A stretch of DNA of 64,000 nt. It comes from Leptobrachium leishanense (lineage: Eukaryota > Chordata > Amphibia > Anura > Megophryidae). A program made the position numbers and the translations under genes. The notes under the pieces are model-generated. The model was not told where the DNA came from. It worked only from the letters and a program-made list of their open reading frames with translations, and did not search any database. Below, in pieces: positions 13,990 through 26,095 of the stretch. The stretch spans positions 62,581,506 through 62,645,505 of the forward strand of contig CM019063.1 in NCBI GenBank assembly GCA_009667805.1, written 5' to 3'. The stretch's first letter is position 1, and each line of letters begins with the position of its first letter.

Positions 13990-15646
13990 GGAATTGTAAG
14001 GGCTGAACTTGCTGCCGAATTGCACCGAGTGGTGAATTTCCCCCGTACGCAGTGGCGTAGCGTGGGGGGGGCCTCGGGGGCGGTCGCCCCGGGCGCAATT
14101 TTCTTAGGGGGTGCAAAATCTCAAAAGAAATTTGAACCACTAATATTTTCCAGCAGGGATCAGCCAGCACTGGTGTCCGTGAGAGGCCCTTGCACAGGCA
14201 GCCACAAGTTTAGCGGCGCAAGCGGTGACTTAGCGCTCAGCGTCCGGAAAGGAGGACCAGAACAGAAAATTCTGGTCCTGTACTGACTCCTCCCTAACGC
14301 TGATATGAGTCACATGAAGCAGTGCAGCATTATTCGAAGGGAACACCCTGTTCCATGCTTGTCAGCCCTGCAGTCACTGAACAGAAAGGAGGGAGGTGCC
14401 TGCCCTGCAGCACATTAAAAATCTGGTCTCCACTAAGACAACAGAGCAGCGTGACCAACACACAATGAGGGGATACAGGGAGAGGTGATTGGAGGTTCAG
14501 GGAGAGGGTGACGATAGAGAGAGAGAGAGAGACTGGGGGTACTGGGAGAAAGTGGGGGTACTTGGAGAGAGAACGAGTGACTAGGGGATACTGGGAGAGA
14601 AAGATTGACGGGGTACTACTGGGAGAGAGAGAGTGACTGGGGTACTGAGAGAAAGTGGGGGTAATGAGGGAGTGACGGGTACTGGGAAAGAGAGTGTCTG
14701 GGGTACTGGGAGAGGGTGACTGGCGGTACTGGGAGATTGGAACTATGCTAGGGTATGCTGGGACAGGGTAACTGGTAGCAGTGGCTTAGCGTGGGGGGCA
14801 TGTTTGTTTCATTTTTTACTATAGCAGTATTTTGTTAATATACAATACATGTGCTTGTGGGGTAAGTGGGTCATTACTCTAATGGTAGAAGGGAATCAGG
14901 GTGTGTTATGGTGTCCACAGGTTGGGGGGGCGCACAATTCTTGCCTTGCCCCGGGCGCTGACAACCAACGCTACGCCGCTGCCCGTACGGTGCAATTTCG
15001 TGGCAGTTTGTCTATCAGAAAGTTGTCAACTTGCCAAATCTTGGCGAATTGCCAGAAAAATACAGGGCAGTTTTCTGCAATTCAGCGACTTTCAGCAGCA
15101 GCAAAATCGGCCTAGAGAAGTAATGGTTAATCTATTCGGAGACGCCGAACTGCACCGAAATTTTGGAGAAATGCCCTATTTTCAGTGCTTCAGTTCGACA
15201 GGTTTAAACAGACGAATCTTATAGGATTCAATGTAAATTATTTTTTTATTCTTTTCATTTGCAGCAAAAAGACTTTTTATTTATTTATTTTTTTTGGGCA
15301 TTTTTCTGAATTTTTTAAGCAAAATGTATTTATTCTCATTTTTTGTCAACGGCTTTTTTTTATTCTGTAAAAGACCTTTTTATTATTACTTATAGGCTCT
15401 TTTATATTATTTCCATACATTTTCATGCATTTTCATTGTTTTAAATGACTTTTAAAACATTAGCAGTTTTTTCTTCCCCCTCTACCAGTTTGGCGTGTTC
15501 GGCAGCTGATCGGCTTTTTTCGTTGTCATTCGACAGCTGATCTGCGGTGTTCGGTGGATCCCGTTCGACGCACTTTGGGTACCCTGCGGTGAATGCTGAA
15601 TTCACCAGGGGGTCGGCGAACTGAAACTGCTCTCTGAATAACCCCT
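13990..15646. mobile_element. GGTTATTCAGAGAG-type palindromic MITE, interrupted
   Basis: The right end reads CTCTCTGAATAACCCC. The interior holds GAATTGCACCGA, GTGCAATTTCG and a GACAGGTTTAAACAG block that also occurs at 27030. A hAT element (14050-14981) interrupts it with a clean 8-bp duplication. The left boundary is not sharp. Confidence 0.6.
14050..14981. mobile_element. hAT element with CAGTGGCGTAGC ends
   Basis: The ends CAGTGGCGTAGCG and CGCTACGCCGCTG are inverted. The perfect 8-bp target duplication CCCGTACG lies at 14042-14049 and 14982-14989. The 932-bp element has no transposase. Its interior at about 14500-14770 is a GGGGTACTGGGAGAGAG-type tandem repeat. Confidence 0.94.
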
Positions 15647-16295
15647 GTAGACTTCAGGCATTCCATTTAAAAAATTCTTTAGCTTCTAAAACCATTCTGC
15701 GGATTTCCACATAACGACAGGCAAATACTAAAAAAAATGATTCACAGCGGTCAGGGAGACTGAGCCAGGCAACCTTACAATTTTATTTATGTAATTATTT
15801 CATTGTATACAGCGATGGATAAAATCTGTGTATGCGATGGGTAATCTGAAGACTATTTTTAGGAGCATGCATAAATATATATTGACTAAAAGAGAGGAGA
15901 CTGGTTTATGTTCGTTCGACTGCACATTGAAAGAAGGCTAAATATCAAACAGCTGCTCTCCTATGTTTCGAGGAGCTCTAGACGCTGGGTTAATCAGCTT
16001 TACAAACGTCCAGTAATTAATATCCACAAAATGTGATTTTTATCAGATGTTGCCAACGAGATTAACCTTTGGGTAACGCACGGTAATAATCTGTGCTCTT
16101 AAAGGAACACTCTAGTCTAGAGTTCCTCTCTTTGCCCTTAAATAATTGGACAGAGGCTGCCGGTTCTATTTTTTTCCTCTTTTTAGGTTCTCTTTTACTT
16201 ACCTTTTGTCCCTTTCCGCGTGCAGCTCCTCCTCTTCGGCTGAGAGACTCCCGGAAGTGCCAAAAGCTTTTTAGCGCAATTTTCTGCCCTACGTA
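15647..16295. other. Intergenic with short T2-like fragment
   Basis: TTAAAGGAACACTCTAG at 16099-16115 followed by an inverted CTAGAGTTCCTCT looks like the tip of a T2-type MITE. Nothing else is recognised. Confidence 0.4.
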
Positions 16296-16914
16296 GGGCT
16301 CTATTACATTCTTTGAGCAAACGTTAACGCGTGCGCAAAAACGCATTAACGCGAGGGGAAAAACCCTTTGCGCTGAACATCATATTACGACGTTTGCGCA
16401 CAAAATGCGCGCGAACCCTTTGCGAGCGAAATTACTGCGTGCATCCTATACTTAACATTGTGAGCGCAAATGCGTTTGTGCGCTGGTGCGTGCGTGGTAT
16501 TACAATCTTAGCGCAAAATTTAACAGACAATGTTTGCGCGCGTAATTTTAACGTCTTTGAAAAGCTGGTGGTAACGGCAAATTGTAACAACCTGACCGTA
16601 CCGAACTGCGGATTCACAACGGAGAACGTCGATGCGCACGTTTTTTTTACTAGATCCGTCAAAAATGACGTCCACTACCTTGTCTTCCGTCACAACGTAC
16701 ATCTGTTGTGCGCAGTCCGCACAAAATGACAGACTCACGTTAAAAATGACATTGCGCTCACTGATTTCTGCACGCAATTTTTGCGCGTCGGCTTTACGAG
16801 CGCAATTTCCCGGCGGATGAAAAAATGCACGAGGAATGTAATTCCAGCGGTGATTTTCGTGCGTTAACGTTTAACACTTCATGCAAAAAACACGCGTTAA
16901 GAATGTAATACGGC
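16296..16914. mobile_element. Harbinger-like MITE, GGGCYCTATTACA family, worn copy
   Basis: The left end GGGCTCTATTACATTC pairs with a right end that reads TGCCGTATTACATTC in reverse complement. The interior is rich in TTGCGC/GCGCAAA words. Better copies with 3-bp duplications are at 20740-21463 and 41203-41945. Confidence 0.75.
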
Positions 16915-17213
16915 ATGTAATTTGCGTAGTTTAGGAAGCGCACACTGCCCGATGCACTTGGACTTGCACACTTTACGTACGCACATTTCGTATTGTCTGT
17001 GCAGAACAATGGAGCGGAGAAGAGCGCATGCTCAGAACCAATCTATCGTTGCCTTTCTGAGACCGATCACTACTGTGACTGGTCTCAGGGAGGATGACGT
17101 TGGCACTCGCTCTGCATGCCGACGTCACCGGTTATCGATCTGGTGACTAGTAGCCAGGAAATTCAAAAATCCCGGCTGTGGTTGTAATAGAGCTGGGAAC
17201 ATGGAGATACTGT

Positions 17214-17520
17214 GGGGGTTATTCAGAGAGCAGCGAAATGTCGTCGACATTTCGGTGCTCTCTCGTTCCCTGCACTAACCACTTCCCTGCACTTCGGGGG
17301 AATCAAAGTTCCCCACCCTGCGGTGAATTCAGCATTCACTGTAGGGTCCCTGAAGTGCAGGGAAAACCCGCAGTAAACCCACCGAGACTGGCACAAAAAA
17401 AATTGGCAAACACGTTGGAAAAACCAGACGAGCCACAGATCACGGCACAGACCAGCCCCCGAAAAAGCCGGCAAGCTGACAAATAGGGTAAAAAAAAACA
17501 ATACGAATGAAAGTGTCAAA
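17214..17520. mobile_element. Palindromic MITE fragment
   Basis: It starts GGGGGTTATTCAGAGAGC, followed by a short hairpin around GTCGTCGAC, and carries the CACCCTGCGGTGAATTCAGC block shared with 23680, 47600 and (reversed) 53100. The right part is lost near ACGAATGAAAGTGTC. Confidence 0.65.
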
Positions 17521-17529
17521 GCTGGGCGT

Positions 17530-17931
17530 TGTACAACTGCAACAGTGTGGAGTGCGACTGAACCCCCTTGCTTTGGTAGAGAGAATCCCCTGGACCTATT
17601 GGGAAGGGGAACATGACTGATGGCTTGTGCCGGATGATCAGAAGAGGAACTGTGGCGCTATTGGTCATGGGAATGCAATGATGTTTCACTTACCTGTATA
17701 TATACTTCTGTGGTCGGTGTGTTCTTTCTCTTTGTTCCCTGCCAGTGTCAACTGTACATCAAAGAGATTCCCGCCCGCCCACCCTGCTTGAAGTGCGACT
17801 TCTTCGTGTCACAGCTTCGGATTGGCGTGATTCCTGGACAGCGGTGCTTTCAGGTTGGATAAGCCACCTTCGGGTGAGGCCCCGTGGAGACGAGCCCCGC
17901 TTGATCTGGGTCATGCGGGGTGATGAGCTCA
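17530..17931 (+). mobile_element. Possible LTR-like segment, left part
   Basis: A TATATATA box at about 17697 and an AATAAA signal at about 18518, either side of a reverse CR1 insertion, could be the promoter and polyadenylation signal of one LTR. I could not find paired ends or a target duplication, so this is tentative. Confidence 0.25.
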
Positions 17932-18428
17932 TAGAAACATAGAAAAATGTTGGCAGATAAGAACCTTTCGGCCCATCTAGTCTGCCCAATTACATGGATA
18001 CTTTACCTGGATTTATCTTTTGTTTAGGATAGCCTTATGCCTATCCCATGCCTGCTTAAATTCAATCACTGTTTTGTCCTCTACCACTTCTACTGGAAGA
18101 CTGTTCCATGTATCCACCACCCTCTCAGTAAAATAATGCTTCCTGATGTTACTTTTAAACCTTTGCCCCTCTAATCTAAGACTATGTCCTCTTGTTTTGC
18201 TACTTTGTTTCCTTTTAAATATACTCCCTTCCTCTACCTTGTGGATTCCCTTTATGTATTTAAATGTTTCTATCATATCTCCTCTGTCTCGTCTTTTTTC
18301 CAAGCTGTACATGTTAAGATCATTAAGCCTTTCCTGGTAACTTTTCTCCTTCAAGCCGTACACCATTTTAGTAGCCCTTCTCTGAACTCTCTCTAAGATG
18401 TCTATATCCTTCTGGAGATACGGTCTCA
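17932..18428 (-). mobile_element. CR1-like LINE, 5'-truncated, reverse orientation
   Basis: The segment is the reverse complement of the 3' end of the CR1 copy at 4912-6237, including the TTTTTCTATGTTTCTAT tail at its low-coordinate end. Its left flank ends at GATGAGCTC. It is cut at the RPYLQKDIDILERV region, so it keeps only about 500 bp. Confidence 0.92.
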
Positions 18429-18429
18429 T
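18013..18429 (-). pseudogene. CR1 polyprotein C-terminal fragment
   Basis: An open frame of 138 codons encodes the C-terminal part of the CR1 protein: LERVQRRATKMVYGL, then KHYFTERVVDTWNSLP, and ends in LNKR. It is uninterrupted but lacks the whole catalytic domain. It serves as a reference for the two one-base insertions in the forward copy. Confidence 0.88.
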
Positions 18430-18779
18430 GGTTGGATATTGGTGGAACTGCCTATTACTTTAGGGTAATAGGGCAGAATGATGGTAGAAAGCACTGCAAG
18501 TTACATGTTGTATAAATTATAAATAAAGTCGTGGCCCATGTCCTTTCCAGTTTAAGAACGTGTTGTGTTTTTCTTATATTTAAGAGTATGGGTTGGGGAC
18601 GGTCCCAGGTTTAATCAGTCATGTTACGCAACATCAGGGATGCTATGCTCATGAACAAACTCACTGCAAAAGTCTGGCACACCATGTTTGCTTTTCTTAA
18701 AATGTGGGATCCCTTGATGGACTATGATGTTTAATAGGTTTGTTTGCCTCCTCTTTGCAACAAGGGAATGGTGATATTG
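18429..18779. other. Unannotated; right part of LTR-like segment
   Basis: Contains an AATAAAGTCGTGGCCC polyadenylation-like patch at about 18518. No other feature is recognised. Confidence 0.3.
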
Positions 18780-19035
18780 TTTTATGGTTGTGTCGTATGT
18801 ATCTTTGTTGATTTTCCACTCCCCTTCTTTGCCCCCTTTTTTCTCCCGCTCTCCTTTTTCTCTCTTTTCTTCTGTCCTTCCTCCTCCTGTGTTTCTTACC
18901 CAGTTGGTCCCTTTATTTGAAAATTGTGCCGTACTTTTGTACTTTCGTCTTGGGTGGGTATTGTACCCGCTGTTATGTATCTGTTCCTTTTTTGGTGCTG
19001 ATACTCAATAAACTATGTTAAAAAAAATTTTAGAA
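18780..19035 (+). mobile_element. L1-like LINE 3' tail
   Basis: A pyrimidine-rich stretch is followed by CTCAATAAACTATG and an A run (19010-19028), which is the usual layout of an L1-type 3' untranslated region. No coding part remains. Confidence 0.5.
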
Positions 19036-19044
19036 TTTTTTTAA

Positions 19045-19691
19045 CCTCCCTGGCGGTATTCCCGAGTGTGACTCGGGGTTAAATTTCGCTACTGCGAACA
19101 GTAACCCCGAGCCACACTCGGGCTGGATGCATACTCACCTCCTCCTGGCTCCCTCGCTGTCCCCCGCAGTGTGATCGCGGCGAGCTACTTCCTGGAAGGC
19201 TACTTCCGCTACTTCCTGGAAGGCTACTTCCTGCGAGTCACACGATGCAGGGGGGCGGGGCTATCATAAAAGGAATCTTTTTTACAGTGTTCATTTTGGA
19301 TTATACAGTGTAATGTGTATGAACGGCCACTAGGTGGCAGTACAGGATAAGAAATAGACCATACATCGTCTCACCCTTGTTTGCAGACAGATTTCAGTGT
19401 TTTTTGTTGTATTTTATTGAATATCATTTATTTGCATTATTTCGGATAATTATTTTTGGGATAATAAATTATTATTTCGTGTTTCAAACTTTATCGGACT
19501 CAGTGTATTTACTATTTATTTATTTATTTATTTATAAAGGATTTTACCAGTAAGGACTCTTGATTGCACGGATTTCAGTGCGTGATTCCTAATTATTACA
19601 GGCTAACTATGTACAAAAACACGTTTCCTTTAAAAAAAAATTGAGACCCTTTTAGACACGAAATTTTGAAAAAATTAGACCGCCAGGGAGG
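19045..19691. mobile_element. TTAA-flanked MITE, CCTCCCTGGCGGT family
   Basis: Perfect inverted ends CCTCCCTGGCGGT lie between TTAA at 19041-19044 and 19692-19695, the piggyBac-type duplication. The 647-bp interior holds a hairpin of CCCGAGTGTGACTCGGGGTT with its inverse (19060-19125) and a short ATTT microsatellite near 19510. No transposase. Confidence 0.88.
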
Positions 19692-19784
19692 TTAATATTT
19701 GGAAATCAAAGGTACCCATTTCCTCAAGACCATCTGGGACCTGATAATTAGACTTGACTTGTAAGAAGTTAGAGTATTTTAGAG

Positions 19785-19970
19785 CAGTGTTTCTCGAACC
19801 TCTCCTCGGGACCCTCAACCAGGCCAGATTTTTTTTTCAGATCACCTTGGGGAAATGCAGACTGAATCCTGCAATCACTGAGCAGCAAATCATATCACCT
19901 GTGCTGTGCTTCACATATCCTGCAAACCTGGCATGTCAGGGGGTCCTGAGGACAGGCTTGAGAAACACTG
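19785..19970. mobile_element. hAT MITE, 186 bp, copy 1
   Basis: Ends CAGTGTTTCTC and GAGAAACACTG are inverted, with the perfect 8-bp target duplication TTTTAGAG at 19777-19784 and 19971-19978. A second copy of exactly the same length lies at 36445-36630. Confidence 0.95.
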
Positions 19971-20110
19971 TTTTAGAGCACATCCTATCACAGCATGTGC
20001 TGGAACGTTAGGTGGCAGCCCAGCCACGACAAGAGTACAGCCACGAGAATAGTACTACCATGGAGCAAACTGGCTTACTCTTTGGAAGAGCACAAGGTTA
20101 GTCCCAGCAA

Positions 20111-20189
20111 GATGCTGCCAAAAGTATTCGCTCACCCATCCATAAGCGAGTCAAGACAGGTGAGCGAATACTTTTGGCAATATAGTGTA
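20111..20189. mobile_element. Mariner-type terminal palindrome
   Basis: TGCCAAAAGTATTCGCTCAC and its inverse surround a 27-bp spacer, and the right arm runs on to TATAGTGTA. These resemble Tc1/mariner terminal repeats, brought together in a minimal MITE. Confidence 0.65.
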
Positions 20190-20214
20190 TCACGTGAGTC
20201 AATGGCAGCAATCA

Positions 20215-20440
20215 AGAGTTTTTTGAGGAACATGTCTTTTCCAAGAATCTGTGGCCATCACGGTTTTCTGATCTTACCAGACTGGACTTCGTTTTATGGG
20301 GCTGTATGAAGGAACGAGTGTACTGTGACTAGCCCAGCATGATTGCCACCTTAGCAGATAACATTAGGAATGAGATCCAACACATTCATGCGATAATATT
20401 GAGACACAACATCAACAACATGTAGTGCCACGTCTACATG
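20215..20440 (+). pseudogene. Possible worn DDE transposase fragment
   Basis: Across frame breaks the sequence suggests a P-D-T-L-DF-LWG motif, as found around the third catalytic residue in mariner-like transposases. It is short and broken, so the family is uncertain. Confidence 0.3.
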
Positions 20441-20739
20441 TGACTAACAGAAAATCGTGGCCAGCACTTGCTGTGAAGGGAAGTGCTTAACATAAGAGGA
20501 GGTACGCTTCATGAAACTCTCATTAATTTCTATTCATTTGTTTAAGATCTATAACAAAAAGTATGGGTTGGGGTCTAGAGGAATCACCATGTAATAATGT
20601 GTTTCATACTTGATATAGTAACTGCGTTAGTAACTACGTGTAAACTCAAAAACTCCACAATTCCACAAAGTGAGGTCCTAAATTTTGCCACAACTACACA
20701 TACCATGTGCCAACGTTATACAAAAACAATGCACACTTA

Positions 20740-21463
20740 GGGCCCTATTACAATCTTCACGCAAACGTTTGCGCGCGTGCAAAAACGCATTAACGCGAGG
20801 GGCAAAACCCTTTGCGCTGAACGTCGTATTACAATGTCAGCGCAACAAACGCACATAATCGTCTACCGTGGGTGAACCTGCACGAACCCTGCGCAAGCTT
20901 ATTGTAGAGCGCGCGTGCTATACTTAACATTGTGAGCGCAAATGCGTTTGTGCGCTGGTACGCGGATGGTATTACAATCTATGCGCAAAATTTAACGCAC
21001 AGCCTTTGCGCGCATAATTTTAATGGCTTCTAAAAGCTGGTGTTAATGGCAAATCTGAATGTCCTGGCCGAAACCAAATATACCAGCCCGAAAAAAAATA
21101 TGCAGCAAAGTATAGTTACACATTCTACACATACCCAAACAATAAAATGGAGAAGTTGTGCGTGTTTTTATTATTGCTGCAAGATATATGCGCAGATTGA
21201 CTTTGACAGGCGCAAAAACGTAATGTGAGATAATTGTGGTTCTTAATTCTGATTGGCTGAATCAGGTGAAAAAACAGTCCGCACACCGATTTCTGCACAC
21301 AACGTTAATGCGCGCGCGTTTTTGCGCGTCTTTTTTACGCGCGTTATTTTTTGACGGATGAAAAAATGCGCGAGGATTGTAATACCAGCGTTAACTTACG
21401 CGCGTTAATGCAAAAATTCATGCGTTTACTGTGCATTTTTGCGTGAAGAATGTAATAGGGCCC
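20740..21463. mobile_element. Harbinger-like MITE, GGGCCCTATTACA family, copy 1
   Basis: Inverted ends GGGCCCTATTACAATCTTCA and TGAAGAATGTAATAGGGCCC are flanked by TTA at 20737-20739 and 21464-21466. A 3-bp TWA duplication is characteristic of PIF/Harbinger. The 724-bp interior is unusually rich in CpG, with many GCGCAAA words in both orientations. No transposase. Confidence 0.88.
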
Positions 21464-21466
21464 TTA

Positions 21467-21833
21467 TTGAGGTAAAAGGTAGAAAAACATCACTGGCAGA
21501 AATCGGGGTCAGGGCTAATTTTCATCTCGGATATCTCATCCTAAACTGTGCAATTCCTGTGTGAATTCCTCACATTTCACTTTTAAGTAGCAAGTCCTCC
21601 GGGCAATTAAGAGCGTACACTGAATGTATACACATAAAGAAGATATATTTCCCAACTGTTATTAATGCAGAGAAGTAATATTTTGTATATAAACAGTCGT
21701 TGAACCTTGAACTCTACAAAAACTCTGTTGATTCTGTGATTAAATAATGTAAATTGAAAGCGGATTATTCCAGGCAAACGTCTCTTGATTTAAGTTTAGA
21801 AAGCAGTAAGTCAGACCCACGTGAAATGGTAAA
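21467..21833. other. Unannotated intergenic stretch
   Basis: No gene or known repeat is recognised between the Harbinger-like and hAT elements. Confidence 0.5.
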
Positions 21834-23192
21834 TAGGGATGAGCCGAACACCCCCGTGTTCGGTTCGCATTCGAATTCGAACAATTTCAAAAGTTTGAGT
21901 TCGAACTCGAACCGAACTCCATACAAGTCAATGGGACTCAAAAGTTCAAATATGCTAGATATTTGCCATAAAAGGTGTATGGGGGTCCGGGTAGTGCCCT
22001 GGGGGACAGGAAACAAGGACAAAAAGTTTTAAAAAAAGACATTTTTAAAGGAAGAGTGAGTTTTCCATAAAATAAGGGTTAAAAATAAAAACAAAAAATT
22101 CCTTCAAATATCGTGCCTAGGAGGTCCCCATAACCTGCCCGTGAAGTGGCGGATTTGTAGGATGTATAGAAACATCGCCATCAGACACCCACACACGATA
22201 CCTAGCCACCCTTAAGGGGTTAAAATGCACAGGGACTGGCAACTATCCTGTTAGATGAGGGAATTTATTATATGTATAAAGCAAGGTGTATATGACAATG
22301 GATAGTCAGAGACTCTAGGGACTCAGCTTGTACGCTTTATGATAGACATTTCTAACACAATAATAATTGTATGCTCACATAGGCCCTTCAGGAGAGGTAC
22401 ATGACATACAAATACTGGAATATTACGTTTAAGGCTAGCGGTTCATCGTTCTCAAAAAAATGCGTTCAAATTCCACTTGCGTTGCACGCCCAGACTTTTG
22501 TGCGGCCGTACATCGTATATTGGCCGTCATTGCCCGTCATCTGCTGCTAGTGCGGCCGTAATTATGTGCGCCAGAACGCACGTTAAAAGTGCGCTGGTCT
22601 GACCCCAGCCTAAATCTAAGGAGTGTGATAAAGATTTTATTAAGCCCTTGATGACAAATGACGAAACATCTACATCATTAATGATTGGCTTTACAGAGCC
22701 CTGGTCCTTAAGGGGTTAAACAGCATATCAGAGGATCATATAGTAGAAATGAACACTTCTTAGAATTCAGAACAAGCACAGTGTTTGTTCATACATGTGC
22801 AGGAGCCACACTCAGTCTGCAGGCAATGTATCAAATATGTATCAAATTCATGAGACCAGACTAATTAGAAGCACATGTTATTTCCAAACACTAATTAAAC
22901 ACCTGTTGTTTACGCCGTTTGAGAGCACAGGTCATTTAGAGGTGAGAATCTTTGCACCTAGACATTATGTAGTTTTTTAATTCAATATCTAATAAACCGT
23001 TGCTTATAATATTCTGCAGTAAAAAGTCTCTTTATCTCTCGATTTTTTTAGTATTTTTTAAGCATTTTTTATACTTTTTTTTTTTTAAAAAAAATCGAAC
23101 TCGAACCGAACACGCCAAGAAGTTTGCGAACTTTCGAACTGTCAATGTTCGAGTCGAACTCCGAACTGATCGAACCGAACAGCTCATCCCTA
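21834..23192. mobile_element. hAT MITE, TAGGGATGAGC family, copy 1
   Basis: Ends TAGGGATGAGCCGAACA and the inverse near AGCTCATCCCTA (23181-23192) match. Flanking 8-mers ATGGTAAA and GTCATAAA agree at 5 of 8, so the duplication is worn. The interior shares the CATAAAAGGTGTATGGGGGT block with copies at 45034 and 49916. A small Harbinger-like MITE (22433-22610) is nested in it. Confidence 0.88.
22433..22610. mobile_element. Harbinger-like MITE, GGCTAGGGTCAGAC family, deleted copy
   Basis: The 178-bp copy is flanked by TAA at 22430-22432 and 22611-22613. The right end reads GTCTGACCCCAGCC. The left end keeps only GGCTAG and then jumps to an internal part of the family, so a deletion removed most of the left arm. 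Confidence 0.82.
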
Positions 23193-23402
23193 GTCATAAA
23201 CGTACGCACAATATGTATCCGGCAGGTGGAACGCAAAGCTGAAACACACATGCATATTTGGCTCTGTTATCAGGGCCGGATTAAGATCTCTATGGGCCTG
23301 GAGCTGAAGAGTTTGGCTTTTTTTGGAATTTAGTGAAATGAAAACATATATTACATTATTTAATAGTGCATATACAGATATATCTATCCAGGCAGATACT
23401 AG

Positions 23403-23586
23403 CAGGGTTATTCAGAGAAAGGTGAAACTCAGGAGAATGGCTGGAGAAGTGAAAATTCTAGGTCAAAATAGCCAAACCAGAAAAATTCTCCCATTTATCT
23501 CACTTTCCAAATCGGCTATTTGGTCTAGATTGTTCTCTTCTCCTGCCAGTTCTCCTGGTTTTCATCTCTCTCTCTGAATAAACCTG
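23403..23586. mobile_element. Palindromic MITE, CAGGGTTATTCAGAGA family
   Basis: The unit of 184 bp is an imperfect palindrome with ends CAGGGTTATTCAGAGA and TCTCTGAATAAACCTG. It is flanked by TAG on both sides. Close relatives are at 50414-51241 and 61718-61897. Confidence 0.82.
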
Positions 23587-23588
23587 TA

Positions 23589-24866
23589 GGAGTTATTCAA
23601 AGAGCACCGGAATGTTGCTAACATTTCGTTGCGCTCTTGCTCCCCGTAGTTCCCTGCACTTCCGGAAATCAAAGTTCCCCACCCTGCGGTGAATTCAGCA
23701 TTTACCACAAGGTTCCCGAAGTGCAGACAACCCGCTGCACATCCGCTGAAAACTCACCACGCACTCACTGAAAACTCACCGAAAGAAAACCTGCCGGCAC
23801 TGCCGCAGAAAGCATGAACATGTCTGAAAAAGCTGCCAAGCCGCCGATCACAGCGCAGACCAACTGCTGGAAAAAGCCGACAAGCTGACGAACGGGATAA
23901 CAAAAAACAAAATAATACGATTGAGGCTAGGGTCAGACAAACGCATTTTTCAAGTCTACCGTCAATAAGTGCGTTGATGCGTCTGAACGCATTTTTCACA
24001 GAAGATGCGATAGCGGTCATACGATGCGCACTGTCGGCCGTATTTTTTGACGGAGCTCTAAAAAACAAATGGACCTGATGTTAGCCAGACATGTGCAGCA
24101 TCTCCTAATCACGCACAAACACGCCACTATGCCGACGCAGCGTACTAGCGGTTCCACGTTCTCGAAAAAATGCATTAGTTTGCCGCTTGCGTTGCCGTAC
24201 TTCGTATATTGTCCGTCATTGGACGTCCTTTGCTGCTACTACTGCCGTAATAAAATGTGGCTCAACGCACGTTCGCACTGCGTTCGTCTGACCCGCAGCC
24301 TTAAAGTGTCAAAATTGAAACGCTGTTTGCAAAAAAAACTACTGAACGAAAATGACTGGAATTTACACAGAAGATCTAATGAACGATAATAAAAAGGTCT
24401 GTTACAGAAAAAAGAAAAGATGCTTTTAAAGAAAAAAAAAACGGAAAAAAATTTGCCCAAAAAATTCAGAAAAATGCCTAAAAGATCCTAAAAACAAATA
24501 ATAGAAAGAGACTTTTCGCTGCAGATTACAAAAATAAATGGTTTATTAGATATTGAGTTAAAACGGAATTTTTTCATATTGAAGCCTATGGGATTCGCCT
24601 GAATAAAACTGCCGAATGAAACCACCGGACAGCAGGGCACTTCGGCAACTTTTCACTGCTGTTCGGTGTCTCTGAATAGATTAACCATTGCTTCTCTATG
24701 GGGGATTTCACTGCCTTCGAACAGGCACCGTACTTGCTGGCAGTTTGCCAAAATTTGGCGAACTGCCTTCTCTGTGAATAGGTGAATGGCCCCGAAATGG
24801 CACCGCATGGGGAAATTCCCTGTTTGGTAACATTTCGGGGCCAGAGCGTCTCTCTCTGAATAACCC
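23589..24866. mobile_element. Palindromic MITE, GAGTTATTCAAAGAGC type, interrupted
   Basis: Ends GGAGTTATTCAAAGAGC and CTCTCTCTGAATAACCC are inverted. The interior includes the CACCCTGCGGTGAATTCAGC block and a CAATACGATTGA-GTGTCAAA junction that is split by a Harbinger-like MITE at 23925-24300. Removing that insert leaves about 900 bp. Confidence 0.75.
23925..24300. mobile_element. Harbinger-like MITE, GGCTAGGGTCAGAC family, copy A
   Basis: The 376-bp element begins GGCTAGGGTCAGACAAACGC and ends GCGTTCGTCTGACCCGCAGCC. The uninterrupted host sequence at 47785 reads ACGATTGACAGTGTC. Here TGA precedes and TTA follows the element, so the 3-bp duplication is TGA with one later change. Confidence 0.88.
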
Positions 24867-25400
24867 ATATAGTGCGAGTAAATTTCCATTCAGATTTCAA
24901 TCATTTACAGAGTGTAAAATTATAAATTCACATTTTATCATCCAAACCTTTGTGGTTATATATTCTATAGGGCATTATTGAACCAAAACTGGGGGGAAAA
25001 AAAAATCACTTGTGTTTTTGATTATGGTGTTTTATTAATAAAATGACCATATATAAAACATTGAACTTGCTCCCAGCATGGAGCAGTAGTATTGCTCATT
25101 TTATACATAATAAATGGACAATGCCTTTGCTTTGGAACAAAAAACAAATAAGTAAAGCTTTTTTTTGTCTTCTTTTAGATTCTACATGGTCATGTTTGGT
25201 ATCAGAGCAAAGGCCAGACTCTGACCTTTCCAATGAAGCCTCACTTGACCTTGTGCGATGTAAAGATGCAGGGTTCCAAAGTCCCCCCCTGCTCCTCGCT
25301 GCAGTGCGGCTGTTTAGGTTTTTGATGGAAAAATGCATAATAACGCATTGTGCCATCGCCTCCACACTTGTTGGTGACATGAAAAATAAGGTGGTGAGTT
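24867..25400. other. Unannotated; dispersed low-copy sequence
   Basis: Short A-rich runs and an open frame of 119 codons occur at 25043-25402. The frame shares words (GGTCATGTTTGGTATC) with sequence at 25880 and 52145, which marks it as part of a dispersed repeat. Confidence 0.4.
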
Positions 25401-26095
25401 AGTGCAGCATCATTGTTCACTTTATATTTGAAAAGTGAACGATATTGCTGTGTTAGAAAGAAAAAAGTAAGAAAGAAAAAAAGGATTCATTTATTATTTT
25501 TTTTTTATTGTTACATAAAACCTGGTCATGTTTGGTTTGGTTTCCTGTCACCTTCTTTCACTGTAAGATTACCTCAACCACCCTTCCCTCTCCTTCTCAA
25601 CTCTGATCAGGACAGCAGAAAGTGTCTTCACCTGATGTGAACCAGGAATACATTGCTTCTTTTACCAGAATGGATATGTAATGGTAGAATTAATCTTCAA
25701 TGTCAGCCAAGCCTCCAGGTCTACCCCACCCACTGACATCCTCACCATATGTGTGAGGATGTCAGTGGGCCAGTTAACCCCCTAGATGCCACGTGGAGAT
25801 AGGGGGATCCTTTGGCAGCTAGAGGGTCATAGTTGACATCATTGGAAAGGCCTGATCATGACCTTTCCAATGATACCAAACATGACCAGGTTTGGTTTAA
25901 AAATAAAATGTTAAAAAATAAATGTAAAAAAAATAGATAAAATAAAAAAGTTTTGTTTTAAAAAAAACATTTTTGTCTGGGGGGGCTTAGTTAAATAGGA
26001 CCTAGGCTGCCATCTAAAAATAATGAGCATAAAACGGTCAGAATGAGCTCAGCGCACATTGTTGAACTGGCTCAGCCGTTTAGGGGTTAAAAAGC
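25401..26095. repeat. Dispersed repeat with perfect 17-bp hairpin
   Basis: TTAGTGCAGCATCATTGTTC at 25406 recurs at 52008, and the GTCATGTTTGG words recur near 52145, so both regions belong to one dispersed family. CCCACTGACATCCTCAC at 25729-25745 and its exact inverse at 25753-25769 form a 17-bp stem with a 7-base loop. The family is unknown to me. Confidence 0.5.

Noticed and set aside
25043..25402. Open frame of 119 codons
   Set aside because: It overlaps a dispersed repeat also seen near 25880 and 52145 and has no domain.
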